A stretch of DNA of 64,000 bases from Cladopsammia gracilis (lineage: Eukaryota; Cnidaria; Anthozoa; Scleractinia; Dendrophylliidae), in the NCBI GenBank assembly GCA_022457155.1, contig JAJGOT010000241.1, positions 77,501 to 141,500 on the forward strand, in the 5' to 3' direction. The position numbers and the translations under genes are program-made. Below, piece by piece: positions 21,480 to 33,098 of this stretch. Position 1 is the stretch's first letter. Every line of letters begins with the position of its first letter. The notes below the pieces were generated by a model. That model searched no databases. It saw only the letters and a program-made list of their open reading frames with translations, and was not told the origin of the DNA.

Positions 21480-23315
21480 CTACTCTAAGTCTTGTGCGTT
21501 ACAAACACTCCCACTCGAAAGATACTTTAGTTCAGCCCTCTTTTTTAATGAATCGGCCATTCTTCCGTTTTGAAATTTGAAATCGAGATCTCTTAGAATA
21601 GCCGTCCACTGTCCAAAACCGTGCTTTGTTATCCCCTTCCTTAGAAAATAATCCTCTTCTGCTGTGAATTTCAATACCCGACGAACTTTTCTACGGACGC
21701 ACAAATGCTCCGTGGGTGGGACTTTCTTTTCTGGGTGCGAGCTTTTCTCCTGTTCGGTTTCAACTGAACGTTCAGTTGAAGATGAAGGTGAAGTTGAACT
21801 TGAACTTGAAGCGCAAAACCTCGCGTTGATGTCCTCATCCACCTCTGATCCTTTGGTACCTTGTAGCTTTTGTAAACACTCCTGGGCCTTCACAGCAACT
21901 TCGCGCGATCTCTGCTTTTGATAGTGAACTTTGGCAACAGCAGAGCTGTGTTTTTGGTCTTCTGACAAAATTCTTTGCTCTTTGCTACTGAGCAGGTTAA
22001 GGCTTTGCGTTTCGACAATTTGACGATAACGTGTGGGATGAACGTATTTTCCAATTGCGTCAAAGACCAATTTGCTCATGACGTCGCCCAATTTGCTGTG
22101 TTGGCCTCCATTTCTCGTGACCAAAACAAAGTCGCACTGGGGTTTTAGCATGGGCCTTACGAAAGTGATGTACCCATCGAGTACTTGCATGCTTGTATCG
22201 GTCAGAATCAACGAGTCAAATCCATACTTGCTGGCAGTCTTGAACTTTTTCTGATCGATGAATCCCCCATTTTCCTTCGCTGCACTTACCATGTCGACTG
22301 TCAGATACTGATAAGTCATAGGCCGCGATCCTTTCACCTTGATGAAAAGATACATGGCTACAAATTTCGTGGCAAATGTCAAGTCCGAAGGGTTGACCTG
22401 GCCCGGACTGGTTTTGCACATCTTAACGGTGTTTTCATAGCGGGGCAAATGAAAAGTTACAACTTGTAATAATTCCTCCATCGTTGCCCAGTGCCCTCTT
22501 GCTTCTAGCGTTTCGATGTCTAGATCCTGTGTCCACTGCAATCTCATCATCTTTGCCACTGTTTTGCGCGCTCTTTTCAGGTACAACTCTGTCGCGGATA
22601 ACTTTCGAAGAACTGCATCTGATGCGCCATTAATTTTTCTGAAGTCGATTAATTCCGAAAGAGCATCTATGTAGCCCAATCGTCCACCATGGCCGAGCTT
22701 GCATTCTTCTTGCAGATAGTCAACGAACTTGAACAACAGATTTGGTGAACACAGGCTAAAGTCCATCACCTCGAAGGTCAACTCATCCTCGTCTTCGCAG
22801 CAAAACTTGAGAAATTTAAAGCATCTATTCACAATCTGTTTAGCTGGACGATCTTTCTTGTAACCACCGCCACTTGCAGTCAACCAATTTGTGAATGTTT
22901 CGCCAATTAGGCCAGAGACTGAAAATGAAGGAATTAATGCTCTGACGGCTTGTTTTGCGGTTACGCGCGATGCGTCGTCATCTTCGTCTGTTACCGGTAA
23001 GTTCTTTGGCACTTGCAACGAACTTTTCGCTTCTTTCAGATCGGGTTTTTCGTCAAAATAGAAGAACCATCTATGTTTGTTATTCACGTGTTTTCTGCAG
23101 CCACGTTGACTTTGAAATCCTTCGTGTTCACAAACTTGTATTGGACAGTGATACATACGATCTGTTTCGTCCTTTTCCAAGTGAAGTCGTTTTGGTTTGG
23201 GTGATGCTCCATCAATGTTCGACCATTTCACTTTGCACTTCTTGCTCATTTTTCCCGTTAAATAATATTTCACTCTAGCAAAAACCAAACAAATTGTCGA
23301 ACCCATGACAAACAA
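21480..23315 (-). CDS. Crypton-like tyrosine recombinase with C2H2 and Myb/SANT domains (U4)
   Basis: A 611-aa frame nearly identical to U2, with all five candidate catalytic residues (R331, H426, R429, H456, Y465), the N-terminal zinc finger and the C-terminal Myb/SANT repeat. The preferred start is the ATG at 23249. Two intact, nearly identical copies imply recent duplication or gene conversion. The Myb/SANT domain may direct the enzyme to particular DNA, by analogy with other transposases that carry Myb-like domains. Confidence 0.7.
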   Translation of the reverse strand: MFVMGSTICLVFARVKYYLTGKMSKKCKVKWSNIDGASPKPKRLHLEKDETDRMYHCPIQVCEHEGFQSQRGCRKHVNNKHRWFFYFDEKPDLKEAKSSLQVPKNLPVTDEDDDASRVTAKQAVRALIPSFSVSGLIGETFTNWLTASGGGYKKDRPAKQIVNRCFKFLKFCCEDEDELTFEVMDFSLCSPNLLFKFVDYLQEECKLGHGGRLGYIDALSELIDFRKINGASDAVLRKLSATELYLKRARKTVAKMMRLQWTQDLDIETLEARGHWATMEELLQVVTFHLPRYENTVKMCKTSPGQVNPSDLTFATKFVAMYLFIKVKGSRPMTYQYLTVDMVSAAKENGGFIDQKKFKTASKYGFDSLILTDTSMQVLDGYITFVRPMLKPQCDFVLVTRNGGQHSKLGDVMSKLVFDAIGKYVHPTRYRQIVETQSLNLLSSKEQRILSEDQKHSSAVAKVHYQKQRSREVAVKAQECLQKLQGTKGSEVDEDINARFCASSSSSTSPSSSTERSVETEQEKSSHPEKKVPPTEHLCVRRKVRRVLKFTAEEDYFLRKGITKHGFGQWTAILRDLDFKFQNGRMADSLKKRAELKYLSSGSVCNAQDLE

Positions 23316-23548
23316 AGGAACCTATTGCATGTCTACACTTGCGACAACATGCCCTTGCTTGCACGCCCTTATTACTATTGTGCAAAATTCATGACAGTGT
23401 GATGCAATCAAAATGGTGTTGAACCGGCCCAAGCAGGCCTGTGGGTGCCTTGAAATAATGTTTATATTAAAGCGCTGTCTTACAGTAAGAAAGAACAATT
23501 TTTCCTCTTAAGTATGAAAAGGAATAAGCTGTCCAAATAGGTACAGTT

Positions 23549-24076
23549 ACTGTTAGGAACACAATGTTCCTAAATCACCAATTTGGGAACGATGTGTTCC
23601 ATTCACAAGTAGGAATTCGGAACAAAACGGTACCTTAATTGTTCCTAAATTAGCAAATTCGGAACAATGTGTTCCATTCACAGATGGGAATTCGGAACAA
23701 AACGGTATCTAAATGGTTCCTAAATAGCCAATTTCGGAACAATATGTTCCATTCACAGATGGAACTTCGGAACGAAACGGTCCTAAATTGTCCCTGAATT
23801 ACCAATTTTGGAACAATATGTTCCATTCACACATGGGAACTCGGAACAAAACGGTCCTAAATTGGTCCTGAATTACCAATTTGGGAACAATATGTTCCAG
23901 TCACAGATGGGACTTCGGAACAAAACAGTCCTAAATTGTTCCTAAATTACCAATATGGGAACAATATGTTCCACTCACACATAAGAACTCGGAACAAAAC
24001 AGTCCTAAATTGTTCTTGAATTACCAATTTGGGAACAATGTGTTCCATTCACACATGGGAACTCGGAACAAAACGG
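23549..24076 (+). repeat. U4 74-bp tandem repeat (rearranged)
   Basis: The first five units match the other arrays. Later units differ (for example CCAGTCACAGATGGGACTTC and ACTCACACATAAGAACTC), suggesting unequal exchange or an older lineage at the right end of the array. Confidence 0.8.
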
Positions 24077-24387
24077 TCTTGTTTTGGCTTAGAATGAACG
24101 TTTTGTTCCTACTTTATAAAAACGTTGGTCCTCTTAAGGTAAAAAGGACCAAAATAATAAGGAACAATTGATCATAGGGGAACGTTCCTTAACAAATATC
24201 GGAACAGCCAACAAAACGGAAAAAAGGTTAAAAATGGGGTGAAGTTTTGACAAAAAAGCCAGGAAAGCGCATAAAAAACATTTAGGTAAAATGAATGCAC
24301 TTCCCAAAATCTGGTAAAATTTATCGCCCTCTCAAGTAGAAAAACTTGGCATGAGAAATTTTTGGGAAACGTATAAGAAGAAAATGT

Positions 24388-25206
24388 ATGAACAGTACTC
24401 GTGGCCATACTACAGTTACCTATAGAAAATTTAAGAACTTTAGTTCATCTAATTTTCGTAACGATAATGCACGTCAAAATTGGCAGATCATAGGTAATTA
24501 TGATAACCCAAACGATATGTGGGAAGCCTGGAAAGCACTGTTCCTTTTTTGGGTTGACAAGCATGCCCCCTTACGTAATAAACGTGTTCGCCCGTGCAAA
24601 TCACCTTGGATTACTTCGCAACTTAAAAAGCGTTTGCATGCAAGAGATATTCTTAAATTAAAAGCCAGTCGTTCTGGTGATGCGAACTACTGGCGGAAAT
24701 TCAAAACACTTCGCAATACGGTAAACAATGAAATTAAACGTGCGAAAGAATGCTACTATAAGCATGCCCTCAGTGAGTACCAAGGTGATCCACGTAACAC
24801 CTGGCGAATTGTCAATGAGCTTATGTCTAGGAAATCACACAATTCTGTCATAAATGAAATTAAGCTCTCCTGTGGAAATTCTATTTATGATTCTCATGAG
24901 CTGTCTAACGCCTTTAATGATCATTTTTCTTCTATTGGGCCTAAGTTAGCAAATAATATTCATGCCAATGAAGATAATTCTTCACATTTGGATTATTTAG
25001 CTGACACTGGTCACTACACATTCGAACTAAAAACGACAAGCGTCTTCAAGGTCCTTCCGCTTTTATCGAGATTATGTAAATCAAAATCTACTGGTTTGGA
25101 CAAAATATCTGCGACATTCTTGCGCGAATGTGCTGATTTAATACCTGAATCGCTCTGTACTATCTTTAACCAATCTATTGTTTCTGGAATTTTCCCCGAT
25201 GAATAG
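24388..25206 (+). pseudogene. LINE ORF2 fragment, endonuclease-RT linker
   Basis: 272 residues typical of the stretch before the palm domain: WVDKHAPLRNKRVR, SPWITSQLKKRLHARD, YWRKFKTLRNTVNNEIKRAK, then STGLDKISATFLRECAD. A stop follows FPDE. Reading on through the stop, 25207-25320 still encodes PLFKQGN and NYRPISVIPVVAKVFERIIE, the start of the RT fingers. It is not a functional gene; the first Met is simply the first ATG in the fragment. Confidence 0.8.
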
Positions 25207-25357
25207 AAACTTTCGAAAGTCGTCCCCTTGTTCAAACAGGGTAATCGTTCAGATCTAAATAATTACCGTCCAATTTCAGTAATTCCAGTTGTAGCTAAGG
25301 TCTTCGAGAGAATCATCGAGGCAAAGGCTAAGCACGTTTCACAACTCTCCGTCACTT

Positions 25358-25996
25358 ATGATTAACGGTGTACTTTTAACTCAAGTTACTTCTACGAAAT
25401 CTCTAGGTGTTCATATTGATCAGACTCTAACTTGCAATGTCCATATTGAGAATTTATGTAAGAAAATCGCGTCTGGCATTGGAGCGTTGAAGAGAGTGAG
25501 GTCTTTTGTTCCACACGAGACTCTCCGATCAATCTTTATGTCTTTAGTGCAGCCCCACTTCGATTATTGTAATTCTGTCTGGGGATGTTGTAGCAAAACC
25601 CTAGCCAGTAAACTTCAAAAACTTCAAAATCGCGCTGCGCGTATACTCACTTACTCGAACTTTGATGCAAACGCTGATAACCTTATCGAAAAACTTGGAT
25701 GGATAAAACTAGATTCTCAACGAAAAATCCATAGGGCTGTGATGGTTTATAAGTCGCTTAATGGTCTTACTCCCGATTACCTTAGTTCCAAATTTGTTGA
25801 CCGTAGTAGCGTCTCCAATTACTCCTTAAGAGACACAGAGGGTAAGCTAGCTATCCCTCAGCCACGCACAAATTATGTGAAAAATAGCTTCAGTTACTCT
25901 GGAGCAGTTCTTTGGAATAACTTACCAATCGAGTTGCGGCAGGCTGACTCCCTTAGAGCATTCCGGGCTGGCTGCGAGCGTTTTTTCTCGTCATGA
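25358..25996 (+). pseudogene. LINE ORF2 fragment, RT thumb and C-terminus
   Basis: 212 residues starting at the end of the palm/thumb (TSTKSLGVHIDQTLTCNVHI). It continues through PHFDYCNSVWG and KLQKLQNRAARILT to the C-terminal RTNYVKNSFSYSGAVLWNNL. The block between NYRPIS and this part, which would hold the catalytic aspartates, is missing, so the LINE could not transpose on its own. Confidence 0.8.
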
Positions 25997-26215
25997 AAAT
26001 TTAGAATTTTTACACACGGCACTCATGTAAAGCAGGTTTTTAAATTTCGCATTTAATATTATTGTTGTATAGTCATTGATTATTTAGGGTAATTTTAGTA
26101 ATTTAGTTCTAGCTATTACATATTTTATAATACTTTTTTATTAATTAGGTTTTTTATAGTTGTACTGATGAGTTAACCGTGTCTAAATAAAGTTATCCTA
26201 TCCTATCCTATCCTA

Positions 26216-27968
26216 TCGTAGGGTACATAGTACGTCCAAAACTGACTCCTTTGCGGTCGGCATAATGGGACGATGACGTCATATGACGTAGTTATTAGCT
26301 AATTAGTTATGCGGCCGCCATCTTGGATTTCTGAATTTTTTAAAATTTCTTAAAAACCGTCTAAATTCACCCAAAATTAATGAAAATCAATATATACACG
26401 CTAAATGACGTAAAAATATAAAAGTTATACCAATAAACATTGTTTTTCTTCATTCAAAGGTATAAATATGCAAATTTCAAAAAACATGGCTGTCAAAATC
26501 TTGTTGCCATGGAAACATCAAGTCACGTGATCAAAAAATTGTCATATGAAATTGTTGCCAGATAAATTTTAGGAAAAGTCACAAAGTTTGATGGCGTTTG
26601 AAAAAATATTAAGGAAGTTATGAATGTTGAAAGTTAGTGCGGGCACTTTGTGCCCCCCTCCCCCACCCACCCCCCCCAGGCCGAATAGGGTTAAAGCACC
26701 TTTATTTCATTACAAAACCTTATTAGTTCATGACTCCTCTATTGGCTCTTCAGAGTCACTATCTGACAGGACGTCTTCGTTTAAAATCGAGTTCAAATGT
26801 CTTTTGATTGATCTTGACACTCCTCTGTCTCCCCGAGAAACATCTGTGCACTTGTCTTGGAAGGTTTTATTGACGGAAGCCAAAACGCAGTTTGGCGTTC
26901 AGAAATGTAAAGTGCGAGTTTGCCGAATTATGAAAATCGCAGTAAATAAAGTAAGATTCTTATCGAAAAATTCGCGTTAATTTAATGCATGTAAATGTAA
27001 CTTTCGCGTTAATTTAGTGTAACGTAAATTTTCTTCGCGTTGTCAACGTGCATTGTTAATTTCCTATAATAAGGTTTGTTACGTTTAGGTGTTTTGATTA
27101 CGCTAGAAAAAGTTTTTGGGAAGTCGCGACTCGATGTGCTTTGAGCATATATTTTATTTGTTCTCCGAAGAAAATTACGGTTTGATTATGCAAAAGTATG
27201 GAAGAGCAAATACGGTTATTTGTTGGTTATTTGTTTTTGTAAGTATCGAGAACACAGCGAATTTACAGTGTTATTGTATTATCAACGAAAGTCATTCACA
27301 TGTGCACGAAGTGGGAAAAGTGGAACATCAAATTGAAATTTCTCCAAATTCCGACTTTCCCTGAACACGTCTTGTGTTTTCTACAACTAGAACTAGAACT
27401 AGAACTAGTTGCAACAATTCTGAACAATCACAGGACGGATCTTTAGATTTTGGTGTCATTAGGAAAAAATTAAAGCTAACCAAAAGGTTAACTTGATCTT
27501 TAATTACCTTTAATTGTGACATTAAAGTTCCAGAAGGTTAAATCGACCTTTAATGAATCTTTAATTACCCTTATGTTAAACTTTAAGAACACCAATCTTT
27601 AAGCATCCTTTTAGTGGTCTTTTTCTCTATCCAAAATAATGAAAATAAACTCTTAGATTTTGACGTCTTTAATTTGGGATTAAAGTCAGGTTAAATTTAA
27701 ACCTGATCTTTTGTTATCTTTAATTAGAACATTAAAGCTAGTAAAGGTAACTTGATCTTTAATGGCTCTTTGTTAACCTTGAGGGACCTTTAACCGCAGG
27801 CGTCTAAATCTGGAGAATGCTCGGTGCGGCAGCACAACTGATAGTGCAAGCCGTATTTATATACACTATAGGTAAAGCTGATTAATTATTACTGGCGGGT
27901 TCAATTTAAATCAAAGCAAATACCATCGACTTGCATTTGCTGCCGCTATTTCGTCGTACTGAGATATT
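26216..27968. repeat. Non-coding DNA with degraded repeats
   Basis: No gene is supported. It holds an RFX X-box-like GTTGCCATGGAAAC at 26503-26516, a C-rich tract at 26651-26680, and the second copy of the 1870-2085 repeat at about 27135-27300. A short AACTAG run lies at about 27384-27410. A field of TTAAAG / CTTTAA words at about 27440-27790 looks like a degenerate inverted-repeat transposon. Confidence 0.5.
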
Positions 27969-28337
27969 ATGGAGCGCGATGAAGCTAATGGTTATTTATA
28001 TTGCCCTCATTGCGATGATCTCGTATCACGTTCAACCTTTGATAGACATCAAAGAAAAAGATACTCAGAAGCTTCAGCGAATGAGTCTGGAACAGCTAAA
28101 GTAACTTCGCGCAATTCAGAATCTGAAACATGCGTGAAATGGTACACACCACATGAGGAATCTATTAGTTTATGTGGCAATCCCATTAAAATCCGTAAAA
28201 ACAATTTCTACGTGGGCGGACCTTTTTTGTTTATGCCAGTTCAAAGGATCTTTTCCAGATTTGCCTCGGTTGAACTTGAGCTAGGGGGGCAAAAACATAT
28301 AGCGGTGCCAACAATAATCAGGAATGTACACTTATAA
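27969..28337 (+). CDS. Short protein with N-terminal CxxC...HxxxxH motif
   Basis: A 122-aa frame beginning MERDEANGYLYCPHCDDLVS and then RSTFDRHQRKRYSE. The Cys-x2-Cys and downstream His residues suggest a small zinc finger like those at the N-terminus of some cnidarian transposon proteins. The rest is not recognisable. It may be the first exon of a longer, mobile-element-derived gene. No poly-A signal or splice donor was chosen with confidence. Confidence 0.35.
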   Translation: MERDEANGYLYCPHCDDLVSRSTFDRHQRKRYSEASANESGTAKVTSRNSESETCVKWYTPHEESISLCGNPIKIRKNNFYVGGPFLFMPVQRIFSRFASVELELGGQKHIAVPTIIRNVHL

Positions 28338-28596
28338 ACATCAATTTCAATTGGTTGAACTTCCAACCGACATGATGCATGATTGCTAGTCAAAGTGCAC
28401 TCGGACCATTATGATTGACTCCCTCATGAAATGCCCTCATGGAATGCCCTTGTAATACAGAACTCGTATAATAAACATACACAAAATGTTCTAACAATAT
28501 TGCTAGGAATTGAAAAGGTGGCTTGACTAACACAGGTTTCCTTAAGATTTCAAGTGGCTGCCTGCCCTGGGGTAGACGGCTGTAACAAAGGTAGCC

Positions 28597-28632
28597 CCTC
28601 CCCCCGCCCCCGCCCCCCCCCCCCCCCCCACA

Positions 28633-28683
<51 letters not shown>

Positions 28684-28692
28684 ACACACACA
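28597..28692 (+). repeat. Poly-C and (CA)n microsatellite
   Basis: A C-rich tract (28597-28629) is followed by CACACA repeats to about 28692. Gly- or His-Thr-rich open frames over it are artefacts. Confidence 0.95.
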
Positions 28693-28699
28693 CCCAGAA

Positions 28700-29204
28700 G
28701 GCTCAGAAATGCAATTTCCATTCAGCGTATCAGATTCTATGCCATGTATGATAATTTTCAAAGAAAGGTCACGTTTTCACACATTTTCAACTTTTACATG
28801 CAGGGAGTGATAGGCAGAGTAGCCGGTTTCTATTGAAACCCCTGGACTGGATTCCTTATTTCATTAAATCCATTGCACTGTTGTTAATTTAAAAAAATGC
28901 CTTTTATTGAAACATCACTAGTTATTATAATTTTCTACCTAATCAGTTTAACCTAGATTTTTAGAGAAATTCAGGGCTGGACCTGGTTATTTAAATGAAG
29001 TCTAACTTATGTTGTGTTCACACCAGGATAAAACACATTTAGCCTTATCGGGAATGAAACACGTTTCACTATACAAAAGTGTTCACATCACTAAAAAGGA
29101 ACATTGTTGGAATCATGATCGAAATATGTTCTTTCTAGAACCAGGCATAAATTGCATTTTAAGATAAACAACTAATGTTAACAGTTATATTAACGTTTTT
29201 ATCT
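28700..29204. other. Non-coding DNA
   Basis: No gene is supported. TGTGTTCACACCA near 29012 recurs inverted near 36680, which may mark a large, very degraded element. Confidence 0.4.
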
Positions 29205-29470
29205 CGTTAATGCGCTTGCGCATTAAGCGAGATTTCGAAGTCGAGTACTAAAAAAGGGACAAAAGTTGTTAACAAAATTTTGTGGACTTTTGTTCGGGGG
29301 GGTTTCTTGCTCCTTCTTTATAGAAGCTATATTAGGGCATTAAGGATATGGTTGGTTAAAGCGGTTAGGATTTCAAGAAGGGCGTCACATACTGCCACTA
29401 AAATGTTTGGGGAGCACCCCCGGACCTATTGTTAATTTCCCTAGGGTATTGGGATGTCAGAACTTGTGAT
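29205..29470 (+). repeat. Dispersed repeat, copy 2 of the 905-1165 family
   Basis: It opens with the hairpin ATCTCGTTAATGCGC / GCGCATTAAGCGAGAT and ends near CCCTAGGGTATTGGG. It is collinear with 905-1165. An inverted CGCATTAACGAGAT is also present at about 36603. Confidence 0.6.
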
Positions 29471-29871
29471 GAACTTGTCATATCTCACATTACGTTACCG
29501 CAAAGGCATTAAGTTCTTCTTATAAAGTTTCGATATCTCACGTTACCTATCAGCTTCAATCATTTATCGTAAAGCCAAAAATAGGTCAAATGCGTTTTTT
29601 GGCAAACGCAGTTTGAGAATTTCACGGTGTATTTTTACGAATGGCGACGTTTTAAGAAAGTTAAATGGGACGGGAAAGTTTGTGTTTTAATATGAGCGAT
29701 ATGGCAGAGCAAAATTTGCGTTTGTTCTAGTACGCGGGTGGCGGCTTAGAATTTTAAACATGAACGCTTATCAGCATAAGTGGAAAAGCGTTATTTCCTG
29801 AATTATTCTAGAGCTCTCACGCAATGCAAGTATGAACGTCCCAGTATAGGAATCCCGAAACGTCGAGTTGG

Positions 29872-29925
29872 ATATCGAGTTCGAGTTCGAGTTCGAGTTG
29901 GACTTCGAGTTGGATTTCGAAATAT
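29872..29925 (+). repeat. GAGTTC/GAGTTG minisatellite
   Basis: Tandem TCGAGT-based hexamers (TCGAGTTCGAGTTCGAGT). The same repeat lies in the opposite orientation at 31576-31652. Confidence 0.8.
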
Positions 29926-29939
29926 GAAAAACTATAATC

Positions 29940-30110
29940 GATAAAAATCGACAGTCTCCTTACGGACACCTCTCTAATACGGATACCTCTCTATTACGGA
30001 CAGTTTCCTGTGTCCCGACAAAATTCTCACATATTTTCTTTAAAAAAGACCTCTATAATACGGACCCTCTCTAATACGGACAACGGACACTAAATTCGGT
30101 CCCAGAGAGC
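29940..30110 (+). repeat. Degraded repeats of a CTCTAATACGGACA word
   Basis: Variants of CTCTAATACGGA recur at least five times, sometimes as CTCTATTACGGACA. This looks like a remnant of a DNA transposon end, perhaps pogo/Tigger-like; the family is a guess. Confidence 0.4.
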
Positions 30111-30405
30111 AAATTAATATAAACTTAACCTCTTTATCACGGACACTCCGGTGATCAGGTGATGATAGTTTGAGTAAGTATACAATTTCCTGTTTGCGGT
30201 TACAAACATGTATCGCAAGACGTTTTCAGAATAGACCTTATCACGGTTTTTCCAAAATTTTATATGGGCCTGATAGCAATAATCCATCGACACTGCTGGG
30301 AAAAGCGTCTCAAAATTAGTAAAATGGCCGAGTTTAAAAGCGATATCTTTTAAAATAATGGAGATATAGCTCCGCAAAGTCGGCAAATTTCACAGACGTT
30401 TGTAT

Positions 30406-30455
30406 CGCGCGGCCAAATATCTTGCCTACCGGTAGGCAAGAAATTTGGCCGCGCG
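30406..30455. repeat. 50-bp near-perfect palindrome
   Basis: The left arm CGCGCGGCCAAATATCTTGC plus CTACC pairs with GGTAG plus GCAAGAAATTTGGCCGCGCG. There is one mismatch and no loop. It lies in otherwise AT-rich DNA. Confidence 0.9.
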
Positions 30456-33094
30456 GATCTGGATCAGTAAAATCCTGTACAAGATAAACTAGTAGTTTCC
30501 ATTGGAAAGTGAAGTGCTGCGAGTAAAGCTTATTGCAGAAGAAGACTTGTTTGGAGATATCTCGTTAATTGCATGTACTTTAGATAGTGAACAGATGAGC
30601 GACTTGATCTATTTTGCCATTGGATTAACTTTGCTAATATATATGCCGTTCGAACGGCAAAACCGCACGGCTACTGAACGGATGAACGCGAAGTATGAAT
30701 AAAGCCGTTTCTGATGGCTCAAAACGGGAAAGTTTGCAGAGATTAGCGACCTTTAATTCTCTCTCAATGTAATGTGCGACTCTGATGAAGATAACGAATG
30801 GAAAGCAGAACTATCGACTATGGTCTAAGTAGAATTTCGAGGCGACTGGAGGCGTTGGAGCGATTTTACCGCCGATTTCCTTCGGTGGATCCGATCGGCT
30901 CGATGAGCGGAGTGCTGTCTCTTTCAGAGGGAGGACTGAAACAGTTGAAATAAAAATCGCTGGAATCGCGAATCGACCGCAAAACCACTCACTGAGACAC
31001 AAGTAAACACACAAAGAAGTTCAGATGAACCAGTTTTATTCAAATATCGTTCCTAATTTTACGCTCAAGCTCGAAGTGAATTTTCCCAATACAAATCCTT
31101 ATAATTTCGCTATTACGCCATTTACCACGACGTTTATCACTTGAGCTTAGGCTACCTGTGCTGCCAGATGGTACGTTGTGACAAAAGGCAGTATCCTCTC
31201 GTGACCTTTTTTCTTTTGTGTAAGTGCCGATTGTCTAGAGGCAAAGACACCTTGATGTTTTCTGGGTAACCCCGTGATTTGAGGCGTTGTTTGAATCTTA
31301 AAACGCTCTCTTCAAATGTTTTCTTTTTTATGAAGAGTTAGTTCTAAGCAATCTTATTGCTTTCGCCTTTAATGAATCCATATTTTACGCCTGGTGGGTC
31401 AGGCGTGAGACGATGTGTCTGTACTGAAAGGTCTCGGTCGGCTTGTAGTGAGTGTTGATATCCAAGATGGAATCTTTTGTGAATCTTTTCCCATTATTAA
31501 AACACTGTGGTGACAATCTAGTTAAATGCTGTTTTCTTTTGTTTTTTTAATTTTTCTCGATTTTTTTTTCCTACTAACTCGAAATCCAACTCGAAGTCCA
31601 ACTCGAAGTCCAACTCGAACTCCAACTCGAACTCGAACTCGAAGTCCAACTCGAGGTATCATTACTACTGAACCTACCTGCCATGATCTATCAAGAAACG
31701 AAACATAATTATTATCAATTCGCTGTTCTGACTCAAATGAGTTCAAATTTTATATTCAAGTTCCGATGAATTTCATTGCATTCTCAAATGCTTGTTCATT
31801 TGGCTCGGATGGCTTTATGCCGGTGGATTTTCAAGATCAGTTGCTTATACGCGCCACACTGTGAAAGAAATTTCCAGGAAAGTTTAAAATTTTACAAGAT
31901 TTTGGTCTATTCTCTTGCCAAATAATGCCATTTCAATGTAATCGATTTTTGTAACAGTTAGCGTAAACTTCGAGTTCTACGAAGGGTTCGAGTTTAATCA
32001 ATTTTTGCATAACCGGAATTCAATTGGATAAAAATGTACGACGATGAGTCGTGCACTTGTAATAAGCTGAGCGTGCAAGGCCTAGCCGTGTGGTTTTAAC
32101 GCAATGAGAAGTTCGTAGACAATATAATAATTAAGGCCTTTAAAAATCAGTTGAAATCATTAATTCAAATGGATGGACTCAATACCTATTTAGTTTACTC
32201 TTAATTCAAAAGATAAATAGTATTGAATGAAGAGGAATTTAACCGTTGCAACCCCTTAAAACTGTACTTATCTATATCCTTGGTGCACTGTATTAAATTT
32301 TTCTTAATAGGTTTTTAGAAGACTTACCTTCTACATGCAGCTGAAAAAGCTAGGCTTAAACGTAACAGTCGCTAGACTGTCAAAAATGCCAACGGAGGTT
32401 TTAGCGAGCTCCACGCAGCTATAAAGCGTAGCGAATACAAGCTAAAATTACAGCCTTTACTGAGACACTTACGATACGACCAAAAACAGATCGCTGCATT
32501 CACCCCTCTCATAAAATAGAAGTCTGTATACAGGTGAACATTTCAAGTTCGTTTACCAACAGGTTGCAACTGAACTGACTGAAAATTCTAAAAGCTGACA
32601 GGAATCTTCTGCGACACCACCTTTCAACAACCTTGACGGGCTTTTTTAATTTCGTTCCTATTACAAATTAAGTTATCGTCTCTTTCGTAGAAAAATACGT
32701 AAGCATTGGGAACATCAAACTTTAAGAGGGTGTAAAGGAAAAGTAACACACATCTGAACAGCGCCTCCATTTTGGACGGCAATCTATCCGTTCCGATGTT
32801 AATCGCGTAACTCTTTCCTTCTTTACGGTTCTAGATTTTTCTGTTCGTGAAATGACCAGATTTTTTCCGGATACATAATTGATACTATCCATTAGATTAT
32901 TACAATGGAACTCAATTCATTCTATAGGTGTCAGAACATTCACTGAAGCGTGATGCTTGAAGTTGTTTCTCGCGGAGAATTTGCCTGTAAAGAGCTGTAA
33001 ACCCGGCGCAGCTTTTTCTCGACAGCTACAGTGAGCTTACTTTACCATTTTGTAAACAAGGCCAAACACACGACAAATTAATCTAGCACTGCTA
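30456..33094. other. Non-coding DNA with one minisatellite
   Basis: No gene is supported. Short open frames (for example 30502-30702 on plus and 30811-31014 on minus) have no recognisable features. A (CCAACTCGAAGT)-type minisatellite lies at 31576-31652. Confidence 0.4.
31576..31652 (-). repeat. AACTCGAAGTCC minisatellite
   Basis: Tandem 6/12-bp units (CCAACTCGAAGT, CCAACTCGAACT), the reverse complement of the repeat at 29872-29925. Charged Arg-Val or Arg-Thr frames across it are artefacts. Confidence 0.85.
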
Positions 33095-33098
33095 AATG

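Larger units (their letters stand above)
18946..24371 (-). mobile_element. Tandem unit U4 (full-length recombinase)
   Basis: 5426 bp. It has an open 203-aa gene and a 611-aa recombinase almost identical to that of U2 (one Gly to Ala change was noticed near residue 147). Its 74-bp repeat array differs in sequence from those of U1-U3. The terminal arm carries one extra T. The right flank TATAAGAAG leads directly into LINE sequence. Confidence 0.8.
24380..26215 (+). mobile_element. CR1/L2-type LINE, internally deleted
   Basis: The two open frames below are the middle and end of a non-LTR reverse transcriptase ORF2. The element ends in a short (TATCC)n run at about 26185-26215, preceded by AATAAAG, as in CR1/L2-like LINEs. 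The endonuclease domain and the catalytic reverse transcriptase core are absent. The left end meets U4 of the recombinase array. Confidence 0.8.

Noticed and set aside
28390..28761. Val-Cys-rich and His-Thr-rich open frames
   Set aside because: They run through the poly-C/(CA)n microsatellite.
31522..31746. Arg-Val-rich protein
   Set aside because: It is a translation of the CCAACTCGAAGT minisatellite.
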